From Succinatimonas hippei (GTDB taxonomy: Bacteria; Pseudomonadota; Gammaproteobacteria; Enterobacterales; Succinivibrionaceae), in the NCBI GenBank assembly GCA_004557545.1, contig SFGV01000010.1, positions 1 through 46,409 on the forward strand: a DNA stretch of 46,409 nucleotides, given 5' to 3'. The position numbers and the translations under genes are program-made. Positions within the stretch are counted from its first letter, which is position 1. Every line of letters begins with the position of its first letter. Shown here piece by piece: positions 25,480-33,573 of the stretch. The notes beneath the pieces are model-generated. The model made no database searches. It worked only from the letters and a program-made list of their open reading frames with translations, and had not been told where the DNA came from.

Positions 25480-27303
25480 TCAGGAGACGCCGCTGTCTTT
25501 GTTTTGCTCAGGAGGGTTCGGATCATTCTTTGACTCAGGCTCGGCGGCGTTTGTCCTCTGCTGGGCGTAGATCATGCGGTCTTTGGCAAGCAGGATCCCA
25601 ACTGAGGTCACGCTGTCGCCATCGACACTGTCCACCACCAGTGTGGCGTTGATTAGGCTTACGCTGTCACCATCTTTTGGAAATCCACCTATATGGAAGG
25701 ACATAAAACGCGACACCGTAAGCGTCTTTTCAAATGAGGTAAGCTCAAGTCCGTACAGATCGGAAAGCTCGGTCATGCGCATGCAGCCCTTGACAATACG
25801 GCCTCCGGTATACGGCCTTCCCGATTTGGCGACGCCCTTTTGCGAGAACAGCGCGTTTAAAGAGCTCTCATCAGAGTCTGACCCGATCAGGGAGACTATG
25901 TCGCCGCTTTTTAGCGCCAGATCTCCTGTCGGCTTCAGGAGAAAGCCCTCGCGGAAAATTCCCGCGACCCCGGTACGGCGCGGAAAACGCACGTCACGCA
26001 GCTGCATTCCGTCCAGATTGAATTTTCTGACGCTGTAATTTAAAAGCTGGTAATCATCAGAGAGCATGATCCCCATTTCAGACTTGGAGATAGGAGCCGA
26101 GGATGACAGGGCGTAGACCTTGAAAAACTTTGCCGCAGGTACAAGGGTCGCGCCCTGAACAAGCAGTGAGACCAGCACCACCACGAAAGCCACATTGAAA
26201 TAAAGCTGGGCGTTGCGCACGTCCTCCATCACAGGATATATTGCAAGCACCACGGGTACCGATCCGCGAAGACCTACCCATGACATGAACGCGAGATCGC
26301 GGTTGCTGAACGAGCGCCTGAAGAAGGGCTTTAATGACAGGAACACGGCAAGCGGGCGACCTATCAGGGTCATGACCAGCGCTACCGTCACGCCCTGTAC
26401 CACGTAATTGATCATAAGATGCGGGGTAACCAGAAGACCCAGTATGAGAAATAGTGTGATCTGGGCAAGCCAGGTAATGCCCTCGCCTACCGGCAGGATA
26501 TAGCTCACCGCTCGCACCTTCTGGTTTCCTATGCACATGCCGATTATGAAGATGGCAAGAAAGCCCGAGCCTCCGACCGCCGAGGTTACCGCGAAGCCGA
26601 TAAGCCCTATGCCGATACACAGAAGCGAATAGAGACCCGCGCCAAGCGAGATGGTCGCGACTAAGAAGCGTCCGAACAGTCCAAAGAGCAGTCCCAGGAT
26701 CACGCCAGCGCCAAACTGGGTTATGAAGATGAACACCACGTCCCAGCCCGAGCTTGCCCGCCCCGAGATCAGCGCGAGCAGCACGGTGGTAAGCAGGATC
26801 GCCATAGGATCGTTGGTCGCGGACTCAATCTTAAGCGTGGAGGAGACATGCTGTTTTAAATGCACCCCGCCCTCGCCTAAGAGCATGAATACCGCCGCGG
26901 CGTCAGTCGAGCCTACGATGGAGCCTATGAGCAGCGCCTGAATAAGCGACAGATCAAGCACAAGGTAGGCGATAAGTCCGGTGATGCCGGAGGTTAAAAG
27001 CACGCCTCCCGTGGCCAGGATCAGACTTTCGGGAGCTACCGAGCGGAACTCGTGGATGTTGGTTCTCAGTCCTCCGTCCAGCAGAATGAGCGCCAGCATG
27101 AGGTTTGCGATGTAATAGGCCGAGGTGTAATCGTTGTAGACGATATGGATGAAGATCCCGTCCTCGCCGCAGAGCATGCCGATGCCCAGGAAGAGCAGCA
27201 GCAGCGGAGTTCCCATGACCTTGGAGAGTTTGGAGGCGAAGATGGCGAAGGTGAGTAGCACACCGCCGATGAAAAACGCGTAATAGAGGTCAATGTTCTG
27301 CAC
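25480..27303 (-). CDS. cvrA: Potassium/proton antiporter CvrA (NhaP2)
   Basis: A 607-residue cation:proton antiporter of the CPA1 family. About thirteen membrane helices (to about 385) contain GSTDAAAVFMLL and ESATNDPMAI, where the conserved acidic pair carries cation and proton. Then come a TrkA-C/RCK-like domain (about 405-490, with LDGMQLRDVRFPRRTGVAGIF) and a CorC-like C-terminal domain (about 505-580). This layout is that of CvrA/NhaP2, which exports K+ and allows growth at low osmolarity. The extreme C-terminus (about 585-607) is hydrophilic and probably disordered. Monocistronic, ending at the terminator at 25301-25328; its promoter lies in the 498-base gap shared with asnB. Confidence 0.93.
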   Translation of the reverse strand: MQNIDLYYAFFIGGVLLTFAIFASKLSKVMGTPLLLLFLGIGMLCGEDGIFIHIVYNDYTSAYYIANLMLALILLDGGLRTNIHEFRSVAPESLILATGGVLLTSGITGLIAYLVLDLSLIQALLIGSIVGSTDAAAVFMLLGEGGVHLKQHVSSTLKIESATNDPMAILLTTVLLALISGRASSGWDVVFIFITQFGAGVILGLLFGLFGRFLVATISLGAGLYSLLCIGIGLIGFAVTSAVGGSGFLAIFIIGMCIGNQKVRAVSYILPVGEGITWLAQITLFLILGLLVTPHLMINYVVQGVTVALVMTLIGRPLAVFLSLKPFFRRSFSNRDLAFMSWVGLRGSVPVVLAIYPVMEDVRNAQLYFNVAFVVVLVSLLVQGATLVPAAKFFKVYALSSSAPISKSEMGIMLSDDYQLLNYSVRKFNLDGMQLRDVRFPRRTGVAGIFREGFLLKPTGDLALKSGDIVSLIGSDSDESSLNALFSQKGVAKSGRPYTGGRIVKGCMRMTELSDLYGLELTSFEKTLTVSRFMSFHIGGFPKDGDSVSLINATLVVDSVDGDSVTSVGILLAKDRMIYAQQRTNAAEPESKNDPNPPEQNKDSGVS

Positions 27304-27457
27304 AGTGGGATCCGGGAACGTCCGGAGGCTTAAAAAGCCGTCCGGGCAGCAGGGGTTAGCCCTGACTTAGTTAAAAAGTTTTATATATCAGTATCTTACT
27401 ATATCAAAAATTTGCCTTATTTTCAAGGATCTGAGAATGGGTAGCGAAAGTCTGAAT

Positions 27458-27485
27458 TTATGCACACTAATAGTGCCTTATGCAC
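27458..27485. promoter_or_regulatory. TTATGCAC direct repeats two helical turns apart
   Basis: TTATGCAC occurs at 27458-27465 and 27478-27485, exactly 20 bases apart on the same face of the helix, with an inverted GTGC half-site (27473-27476) between them. It is a plausible binding site about 155 bases upstream of cvrA and 317 upstream of asnB. The regulator is unknown. Confidence 0.35.
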
Positions 27486-27560
27486 TCAAATAATCCATTG
27501 TTTTAAGCTGCTACTCATAAGGATTAGATGAACTGAGCCGTTGTAACAACCTCAGAGTCG

Positions 27561-27580
27561 CTGAAAAAAGCTTTTTTCAG
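27561..27580. repeat. 20-base perfect palindrome with an A6/T6 centre
   Basis: CTGAAAAAAGCTTTTTTCAG reads identically on both strands. It may be a bent-DNA element, an operator or a short terminator, since each strand ends in a T-run. It lies 222 bases before asnB. Confidence 0.5.
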
Positions 27581-27801
27581 GCGTGAGATCAGTGCCTGAG
27601 CGTAAAAAATGAAGCTTTCCCCCAAAAATTAAAAAACGCTTCTCCTGATGGCTGTTATAACCTGTCACGCAGGGTAAAACGCTAAAATCTTGTTTTCTGC
27701 TAAAATCAACGAACCGGCGGTTTTTAACCGCGCTTTGTCTCTATAAAGACTCTCAGAGCGCGCGCCGCACCAGTTAACTGTCTTCAAAGGCAACAAATAT
27801 C

Positions 27802-29496
27802 ATGTGTTCTATTTTTGGAATTTTTGGAATTGAGAAATCGGACGAGGCCATACGCCAGCAGGCGCTGACCCAGTCTCGTCTCATGCTTCACCGCGGTCCT
27901 GACTGGGAGGGCATTTACCAGAACGACCACGCAGTGATCGTCCACGAACGCCTTTCAATCGTTGATCCGCAAAACGGCGCACAGCCATTGTACAACGATG
28001 GCAAAACCCATGTACTGGCTGTCAATGGAGAGATCTACAATCACAAAGAGCTTGAGAAAGAGCTTACGGTTCCCTACAAATTCAAGACCGGCTCTGACTG
28101 CGAGGTGATCCTCCCGCTCTATGAGGAGTTCAAACGTACCGGCAAAAACTTCGTTGACCGTCTGGTAGGCGACTTCGCCTTCGTGATCTACGACGCCGAG
28201 GACAACACCATCTTCGCGGCGCGCGATCATATGGGTATCGTTCCCATGTACGTTGGAACTGACAGGGAAGGCCGTTTCTATGTAGCCTCCGAGATGAAGG
28301 CTCTGACCCCCGTCTGCGACAGCGTGCAGGAATTCCCGCCGCGCAAATACCTCTATACCAGGGAAGGCAGGGATTTTAAGTCCTACTATACCCGTCCCTG
28401 GTTCAAGTACGATAACGTCAAGAACTGCAAAACCGACCGCGAGAAGCTGCGCGAGGCCTTAATCGACAGCGTGCGCCGTCAGCTGATGTGCGACGTTCCT
28501 TACGGCGTACTGCTCTCAGGCGGTCTTGACTCATCAGTGATCTCCGCCATCGCCGCTCACCTCTCTGAAAAACGCGTTGAGGACGGCGGCAAGTCGCGCG
28601 CCTGGTTCCCGCGTCTGCACTCCTTCGCCATCGGTCTTGAGGGAGCTCCTGATCTTAAGAAGGCAAGAGTGGTAGCCGATTACCTGGGCACGGTGCACCA
28701 TGAGATCCACTACACCATCGAGGAAGGCCTGGACGCGCTTCGCGACGTGATCTATCACATCGAGACCTATGATGTGACCACCATCAGAGCCTCAACCCCG
28801 ATGTACCTGATGGCACGCTACATCAAGGCCATGGGGATCAAGATGGTGCTCTCAGGCGAGGGATCGGATGAGATCTTCGCAGGCTATCTCTACTTCCACA
28901 AGGCTCCTGACGCCAAAGAGCTTCATGAGGAGCTGGTGCGCAAGTTAGGACAGCTTCATCTCTATGACTGCCTGCGCGCCAACAAATCGCTCATGTCATG
29001 GGGTGTTGAGGGACGCGTGCCCTTCCTTGACAAGAAGTTCCTCGATGTCGCGATGACCATCAACCCTGAGGACAAGATGTGCCCGGGCAAGACCATCGAG
29101 AAGAAGGTGCTGCGCGAGGCCTTTGACGGCTGGCTTCCTGACGAGATCCTCTGGCGCCAGAAAGAACAGTTCTCAGACGGCGTCGGCTATTCATGGATTG
29201 ACGCTCTGCGCGATTACGCCGAAAAAAAGGTCTCCGACGAGAAATTCGCCGAGGCCGCGGTGCGCTTCCCGGTGAACACCCCTATGACCAAGGAAGCCTA
29301 CCTATACCGTGAGATCTTTGAGGATCTCTTCAAGCTCCCTTCAGCGGTTCAGACCGTGCCCTACGGCAAATCCGTGGCCTGCTCTACCCCGGCGGCCATC
29401 GCCTGGGACAAGAAGTTCTCCGAGCTTGCAGATCCTTCTGGGCGCGCGGTTACCGACGTGCATGATGAGGCCTACACCTTAGACCACAAGCTTTAA
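27802..29496 (+). CDS. asnB: Asparagine synthetase B (glutamine-hydrolysing)
   Basis: A 564-residue cytoplasmic enzyme that makes asparagine from aspartate, ATP and glutamine nitrogen. Cys2 (MCSIFGIFG) is the glutaminase nucleophile, with RGPDWEG and NGEIYNH completing the N-terminal class II amidotransferase domain. The C-terminal synthetase domain has the pyrophosphate loop SGGLDSS (about 235) and SGEGSDEIFAGY (about 350). The length matches E. coli AsnB (554). The frame opens straight after Met, as required for Cys2 processing. Terminated by a strong hairpin, so monocistronic. Confidence 0.97.
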   Translation: MCSIFGIFGIEKSDEAIRQQALTQSRLMLHRGPDWEGIYQNDHAVIVHERLSIVDPQNGAQPLYNDGKTHVLAVNGEIYNHKELEKELTVPYKFKTGSDCEVILPLYEEFKRTGKNFVDRLVGDFAFVIYDAEDNTIFAARDHMGIVPMYVGTDREGRFYVASEMKALTPVCDSVQEFPPRKYLYTREGRDFKSYYTRPWFKYDNVKNCKTDREKLREALIDSVRRQLMCDVPYGVLLSGGLDSSVISAIAAHLSEKRVEDGGKSRAWFPRLHSFAIGLEGAPDLKKARVVADYLGTVHHEIHYTIEEGLDALRDVIYHIETYDVTTIRASTPMYLMARYIKAMGIKMVLSGEGSDEIFAGYLYFHKAPDAKELHEELVRKLGQLHLYDCLRANKSLMSWGVEGRVPFLDKKFLDVAMTINPEDKMCPGKTIEKKVLREAFDGWLPDEILWRQKEQFSDGVGYSWIDALRDYAEKKVSDEKFAEAAVRFPVNTPMTKEAYLYREIFEDLFKLPSAVQTVPYGKSVACSTPAAIAWDKKFSELADPSGRAVTDVHDEAYTLDHKL

Positions 29497-29513
29497 CTGA
29501 GATCTCTGTTAAG

Positions 29514-29546
29514 GAGCGGTTCGCGCCGGGGCGCGGACCGCTCTTT
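29514..29546 (+). terminator. Intrinsic terminator of asnB
   Basis: GAGCGGTTCGCGCC (29514-29527) pairs with GGCGCGGACCGCTC (29530-29543) with one T-G wobble, followed by TTT. The T-tract is short but the stem is very stable. It lies only 20 bases before the next start codon. Confidence 0.8.
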
Positions 29547-29565
29547 GCGTTTATAATGTCCACCC

Positions 29566-30567
29566 ATGGACAGATACTCACCCCTGCGCGGGCTGACCCG
29601 CGTACCCTACTACCCCGAGCTTGAAGTTTTCCGCGACAGAAATGATCCGGAGGATATAAGCCCTCTGGTGCTTTCATGTCTGCTGTACTGGGACTCGCTT
29701 GACTCTCACCGGATCTTCAACGCAAGGCAGCATTCAGCCCAGCTCGCGCGCTCCCTGCGTGTCGATGTCTCCAGGGTTACAAAGGCGCTTTCGCGTCTTA
29801 CCAGTCTTAAGCTTTTAAACTCAAAAAGCGAAACTTTTAAGACCCAAAGCGAGAACCCTGAGCGCGCTACCAAGACCGACACCTTTTACTCCGTGAATTT
29901 TCACAATCTGCATGAGGCGCTTTGCAAAAAAGCTATACCGGTGCCCATAAAGGTGTTAAGACTCGCCTCAGATGACAGCTTTGATTTTTTTACCTACATA
30001 AGCCCCTACCGGCTGCCGCTTGAGCAGAAGCTTATTGGATCAGTCGCAGGGGTTGAATTTGAGAATGTCGCCCGCGCCGTAGCCAGGCTCATTTCAACAC
30101 TCTGCTCAGATGAGAGTCTTGATGATTTCTGCACCCGCTCTCTGGCCCCGGGCTGGCGCATGCTCGCCCAGCCTCCCTGTACGGCAGAGGATATATCCTC
30201 GCGTTATCTTAAGGATGGCGAGCGCGCCATAGATCTTGACCTTACGGACGGTACTCTCTTTCTTCCTGACGCCAATGTATTTGGAGCTGACAAGCACATC
30301 ATCATCCAGTCATCAAAAGCAGATGAGCCTAAACAGCTTGCCGCGGCCATTCTATTGTGCTGCGCTGGCAGCAGCAGCTCTCTGCATTTGTGCTCTGACC
30401 TTATGCCAGAAGATCTCGCACGCTCCGTAAAGCTCTGTATGAGACTTTGTGGCGTGCGCGGAGTGGTCGGCGAGGCGTATTTTGAGAGTCTTGACCTTGT
30501 TGGGGACAAGAAATCTGAGGCCATAAAGATCCTGGAGGACGCCGGAGCCCTGATAGAGCCTGAATAA
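29566..30567 (+). CDS. Unknown protein with a possible N-terminal winged-helix segment
   Basis: A 333-residue protein I do not recognise. Residues about 35-90 (SCLLYWDSL ... LARSLRVDVSRVTKALSRLTSLKLL) have the layout of a winged helix-turn-helix domain, as in replication initiators or MarR/Rrf2-like proteins. The rest has no visible motif, no signal peptide and no transmembrane segment. It starts right behind the asnB terminator, so its promoter may overlap that hairpin or it may depend on read-through. A DNA-binding regulatory role is inference only. It is convergent with the macrodomain gene. Confidence 0.7.
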   Translation: MDRYSPLRGLTRVPYYPELEVFRDRNDPEDISPLVLSCLLYWDSLDSHRIFNARQHSAQLARSLRVDVSRVTKALSRLTSLKLLNSKSETFKTQSENPERATKTDTFYSVNFHNLHEALCKKAIPVPIKVLRLASDDSFDFFTYISPYRLPLEQKLIGSVAGVEFENVARAVARLISTLCSDESLDDFCTRSLAPGWRMLAQPPCTAEDISSRYLKDGERAIDLDLTDGTLFLPDANVFGADKHIIIQSSKADEPKQLAAAILLCCAGSSSSLHLCSDLMPEDLARSVKLCMRLCGVRGVVGEAYFESLDLVGDKKSEAIKILEDAGALIEPE

Positions 30568-30589
30568 AAGGCCTGATTTAGGTTCACGA

Positions 30590-30612
30590 GCCTGAGGCGC
30601 TCTGCCTCAGGC
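30590..30612. terminator. Hairpin between convergent genes
   Basis: GCCTGAGGC (30590-30598) pairs perfectly with GCCTCAGGC (30604-30612) around GCTCT. T-tracts are absent or weak, so it may act only as a pausing or 3'-protecting hairpin for both convergent transcripts. Confidence 0.5.
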
Positions 30613-30623
30613 GGCAAAATGCG

Positions 30624-31496
30624 CTATTTGGGGGCTTTGACGTTCCAGAGCGCGGAGAGGCGCGCCTCGGTTGGTTTCTTGTCAGGATGCAGGCGTTTGT
30701 CCATCAGATTTTTTATGACATAGTCATAGGCCTCTGCGTCGACCTTGTCGAACACCACGAAGATCACGTCTGGATCCTCCGGATGCGCGTTTATATGATC
30801 AAGCACGGCCGGGATCGCTACCTCGGCGGCCTCAGTGTGAGGAAATGAGAAAGCGCCGGTTGAAATACATGGGAAAGCGACTGACCTGAAGCCTGACTGC
30901 AGCGCGCGGTCAAGGCAGTTTTTATAGCAGGACGCGAGATCCTCCCGATCACGCGGCTCAAGCGGTCCTGAGATATTGGGGCCTACTGTATGAATTACAT
31001 GTGGCGCCTTGAGGTTATAGCCTGAGGTTACAACAGCGCATCCGACACTCGCCGGGTGTCCGGCCTTTTGCATGATCTCATTGCACTCAAAGCGCAGCTG
31101 CAGCCCGGCTGCCGAGTGAATGCAGTTGTCAATGCAGTTGTGCCCGGCGATAAAACACCCAAGGAGCGATGAATTGGCAGCGTTGACTATGGCGTCTGCC
31201 TTTACATTGAGTATATCGCCCCTGTAGATCCGGATCTTTGAGGAGAGGGGATTACGCGGCAACTGTTCAAACGTGACTGAGGGGCGCTCATCGCGCTCAG
31301 CGCTTAAAAGCTCGTCCTGAAGCGTGAAGAACTCATCACCGGGGCGGCGTTTTACCTGACACATATTCATAAGCCCCCTCAGGAGCAGGCGCTGTGCCTC
31401 ATAAGAGTCGTAAAACTGCCCTGCCTGTCCCTTAAGAGATGGTGTTGCATCAAGCAGCATCTCAATCATTTTTGAAACCGCGGCTGCGCGATCCAT
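30624..31496 (-). CDS. Macrodomain protein, probable zinc-type ADP-ribosyl hydrolase
   Basis: A 290-residue protein. An N-terminal helical part (1-85) precedes a macrodomain (about 88-270) with GDILNVKADAIVNAANSSLLGC, IAGHNCIDNCIHSAAG, CAVVTSGYNL, HTVGP and CISTGAFSFPHTEAA. The Cys/His cluster in GCFIAGHNCIDNCIH is the signature of the zinc-containing macrodomain class, known in firmicutes and fungi next to SirTM sirtuins and lipoyl-carrier proteins, where it removes ADP-ribose from proteins. No sirtuin or GcvH-L gene is adjacent, so the partner is missing or elsewhere. Start ATG 31496 is preceded by GGAGG. Monocistronic. Confidence 0.87.
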   Translation of the reverse strand: MDRAAAVSKMIEMLLDATPSLKGQAGQFYDSYEAQRLLLRGLMNMCQVKRRPGDEFFTLQDELLSAERDERPSVTFEQLPRNPLSSKIRIYRGDILNVKADAIVNAANSSLLGCFIAGHNCIDNCIHSAAGLQLRFECNEIMQKAGHPASVGCAVVTSGYNLKAPHVIHTVGPNISGPLEPRDREDLASCYKNCLDRALQSGFRSVAFPCISTGAFSFPHTEAAEVAIPAVLDHINAHPEDPDVIFVVFDKVDAEAYDYVIKNLMDKRLHPDKKPTEARLSALWNVKAPK

Positions 31497-31590
31497 TTGA
31501 ACCCCTCCATTATTGAATTTTTAGTAATTGTAGAGCAGGCTAGTATTTATGAATTGAAATAATTGCCAAAACTATGGGAGATGCCACACA

Positions 31591-31626
31591 CAAAAGCCCC
31601 CGGTGATCGCTCACCGGGGGCTTTTG
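31591..31626. terminator. Bidirectional-looking terminator downstream of hsp20-1
   Basis: CAAAAGCCCCCGGTGA (31591-31606) pairs perfectly over 16 bases with TCACCGGGGGCTTTTG (31611-31626), loop TCGC, with T4 at each exit. It ends the leftward hsp20 transcript and insulates the macrodomain gene. Confidence 0.92.
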
Positions 31627-31669
31627 GTTTGTTGTATCAGATACTGACTCTGAACCTTTCAGGCGTCAG

Positions 31670-32104
31670 TCAGTGGATCATGATCTGGCTGTTCCTGCGC
31701 TGATCCTTTTCCTTCCTTATCTCTACCTTAAGCAGGCCGTTGTCAAAGGAGGCGTTGATCCCGTCAGGATCTGCATCATCAAAGGAGAACTGACGCTCGT
31801 AGCTTCCCTCTGAACGCTCGTGCATCACGAAGCCGTCCTTGTTCTTCTCGTCCTTCTGCTCATTGCGGGTAGCGTTGACAGTCAGAACACCATCGTTAAA
31901 CGACAGCCTGATGTCCTTCTTGTCAACTCCCGGCATCTCTGACTTAAGTTCATAATGGTCGCCTTTGTCCACAATGTCGGTCTTCATCTCCGGCATATCC
32001 TGTCCCTTGAAGATATCGAAGTCAGCGAGCGGACGGGCAAACCAGTCAAAGAGTGTAGGGGCGTAGTTTCTGTTTCCCATTACCTTAGTCATCTTGTTAG
32101 CCAT
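31670..32104 (-). CDS. Small heat shock protein (Hsp20/alpha-crystallin), copy 1
   Basis: A 144-residue chaperone that holds unfolding proteins. The alpha-crystallin domain spans about 40-140, with ELKSEMPGVDKKDIRLSFNDGVLTV and the conserved end FDNGLLKVEI. The C-terminal QIMIH supplies the I-x-I anchor used for oligomerisation. The start ATG at 32104 (MANKMTK) has GGAG upstream; 12 further in-frame residues are not expected. A heat-shock-like promoter block at 32171-32207 is shared with the second hsp20 gene. It is more like copy 2 in motif layout than in sequence, so the duplication is old. Confidence 0.93.
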   Translation of the reverse strand: MANKMTKVMGNRNYAPTLFDWFARPLADFDIFKGQDMPEMKTDIVDKGDHYELKSEMPGVDKKDIRLSFNDGVLTVNATRNEQKDEKNKDGFVMHERSEGSYERQFSFDDADPDGINASFDNGLLKVEIRKEKDQRRNSQIMIH

Positions 32105-32170
32105 AATCTCAACTCCTTTCCGCGGCTCACCGCGGATCAACTTCTTTCTTTTTACACTTACATAAGTGGG

Positions 32171-32207
32171 GTCAGGGTTTGGAATTTAAAGGGAATTGAT
32201 ATTTCTT
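32171..32207 (-). promoter_or_regulatory. Heat-shock-like promoter and upstream block of hsp20-1
   Basis: Read leftwards, AAGAAATATCA is followed 5 bases on by CTTTAAA (32191-32185), then about 13 bases later by CCCCAC, resembling the sigma-32 pattern CTTGAAA-N11-16-CCCCAT. The same AAGAAATATCA-N5-CTTTAAA block, with identical spacing, occurs upstream of hsp20-2 (36032-36054). Confidence 0.55.
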
Positions 32208-32368
32208 TTCAGTTATCTAACAAATATTTAGGTTATTCAGGCAACTTTTTTTAAAGGTTATGGTAATAAGAGCGGAGCGGCGCAAAACAGGACCTTCCCT
32301 TGTAAGCAAATACCCCTCATTTTATGTAAGCAGGGGAAACGGCTCGTCCCGGGAGCTCTTTTAAAGTC

Positions 32369-32400
32369 AAAAAAAAGCGGGGCCTCTCTGAGTGCCCCGC
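32369..32400 (-). terminator. Intrinsic terminator of the mutarotase-like gene
   Basis: GCGGGGC (32377-32383) pairs with GCCCCGC (32394-32400). Read leftwards it is followed by eight T (complement of 32369-32376). Confidence 0.92.
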
Positions 32401-32418
32401 CCTTCTAATAATTTCCCG

Positions 32419-33294
32419 TCAGCCTATCTCAATTACATAGCCATTGGTATATTTCTGGGTCGGGCTTAAACGCACGATCGCGGCCTTGTGTCTTAGGTCG
32501 CCATCGGCGTCGGCGTCATCCGGTCTGCCTATCCACGGCTCAATGCAGACAAAGGGCGCGCCGCCCTTGGTCGGGGTCCAGATCCCCCAGCACGGGAAAT
32601 CAGGGGCTATGACCTTAACATAGCGCGAGCTCTTGTCAGAGCGCAGCGTCAGCGTGCCTGAGCGCAGACGGTCAAAGAGCAGCACATCGTCCTTGAACAT
32701 TCCGTAATCAAGATTAAGTCTCCTGCCCTTAAGCTCACCGCAGGATACCTTCTGGTACAGTCCGCCTTCTTTGGTAGTAAGCAGGATCGGGCAGTCCTCA
32801 TCCTTCTCAAACTCGATATAACAGTCACTGAAGCTGCCATTTTCCTCAAGCGGGCAGCGGAAGGCCGGATGAGCGCCTATCGAGAAGAGCATCTCGCTCT
32901 GATCGCGGTTTTCAACCGCCCAGAGCACCAGAATACGGTTACCCTCAAGGCGGTAGCCTATGGAGAGCTTAAAGCGCCAGGGGTATGACTTTAAGGTTTC
33001 ATCAGAGGACTCAAGGCTGAAGTTTATAAAGCCGTCACTTTCCGCGACCTTTTTTAACTCCGAGGTGCGGGTAAAGCCGTGAGTAGGAAGCTCATAGGTT
33101 TTGCCATTGTAGTGGTAGCGCTTGTCCTTAAGTCTTCCCACAATCGGGAACAGGGTTGGTGAGCAGAACTGCCACCATGACGGGTCACCGTTCCACAGAT
33201 ACTCGTGTCCGTCCTTTTTGCTCTTAATAGAGCAGATCTCCCCTCCCTGATCGCGAAGCTTCAACTCTAAGGACTCATTTGAAATGGTATACAT
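32419..33294 (-). CDS. Galactose mutarotase-like (aldose 1-epimerase family) protein
   Basis: A 291-residue protein of the galactose-mutarotase-like beta-sandwich superfamily, nearest the LacX/YeaD-type subgroup. It has LFPIVGRLKDKRYHYNGK, the catalytic-region LPTHGFTR (His about 72), SIGAHPAFRCPL (second His about 142) and a late Glu in CIEPWIGRPD (about 249). It probably interconverts sugar anomers in the cytoplasm; its substrate is unknown. The ATG at 33294 has GGAG in the leader. Monocistronic, with a strong terminator. Confidence 0.88.
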   Translation of the reverse strand: MYTISNESLELKLRDQGGEICSIKSKKDGHEYLWNGDPSWWQFCSPTLFPIVGRLKDKRYHYNGKTYELPTHGFTRTSELKKVAESDGFINFSLESSDETLKSYPWRFKLSIGYRLEGNRILVLWAVENRDQSEMLFSIGAHPAFRCPLEENGSFSDCYIEFEKDEDCPILLTTKEGGLYQKVSCGELKGRRLNLDYGMFKDDVLLFDRLRSGTLTLRSDKSSRYVKVIAPDFPCWGIWTPTKGGAPFVCIEPWIGRPDDADADGDLRHKAAIVRLSPTQKYTNGYVIEIG

Positions 33295-33573
33295 CGCACT
33301 CTCCTCAACTCACTTTGTGCATTGTTTGATTTTATCGTTTTAATTTTTCAATAAAAGTGACAGCTGATTGATTATTCCGCCGTTTTTTAAACAAGGTCAA
33401 AATAAGTCACTGCCATACCAAATGCCTGAGGTCTGTTCCTGGGCAGATCAGGATCCGTGAATTTTCCAAAATTCATCCATCAGATGAGAAAGTCAGATTT
33501 GGATAAGAATTGGAAATGGCCGTTTGGACTATACTCATAGCCCCTTTAAAACACTTGTAAAAACGGATCTGCT

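Larger units (their letters stand above)
27304..27801. other. Gene-free divergent promoter region between cvrA and asnB
   Basis: No coding frame is convincing. The A/T-rich gap holds TTATGCAC direct repeats (27458-27485), a 20-base palindrome (27561-27580) and a GCTAAAATC direct repeat (27681-27707) near the expected asnB promoter. Listed separately where useful. Confidence 0.6.
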
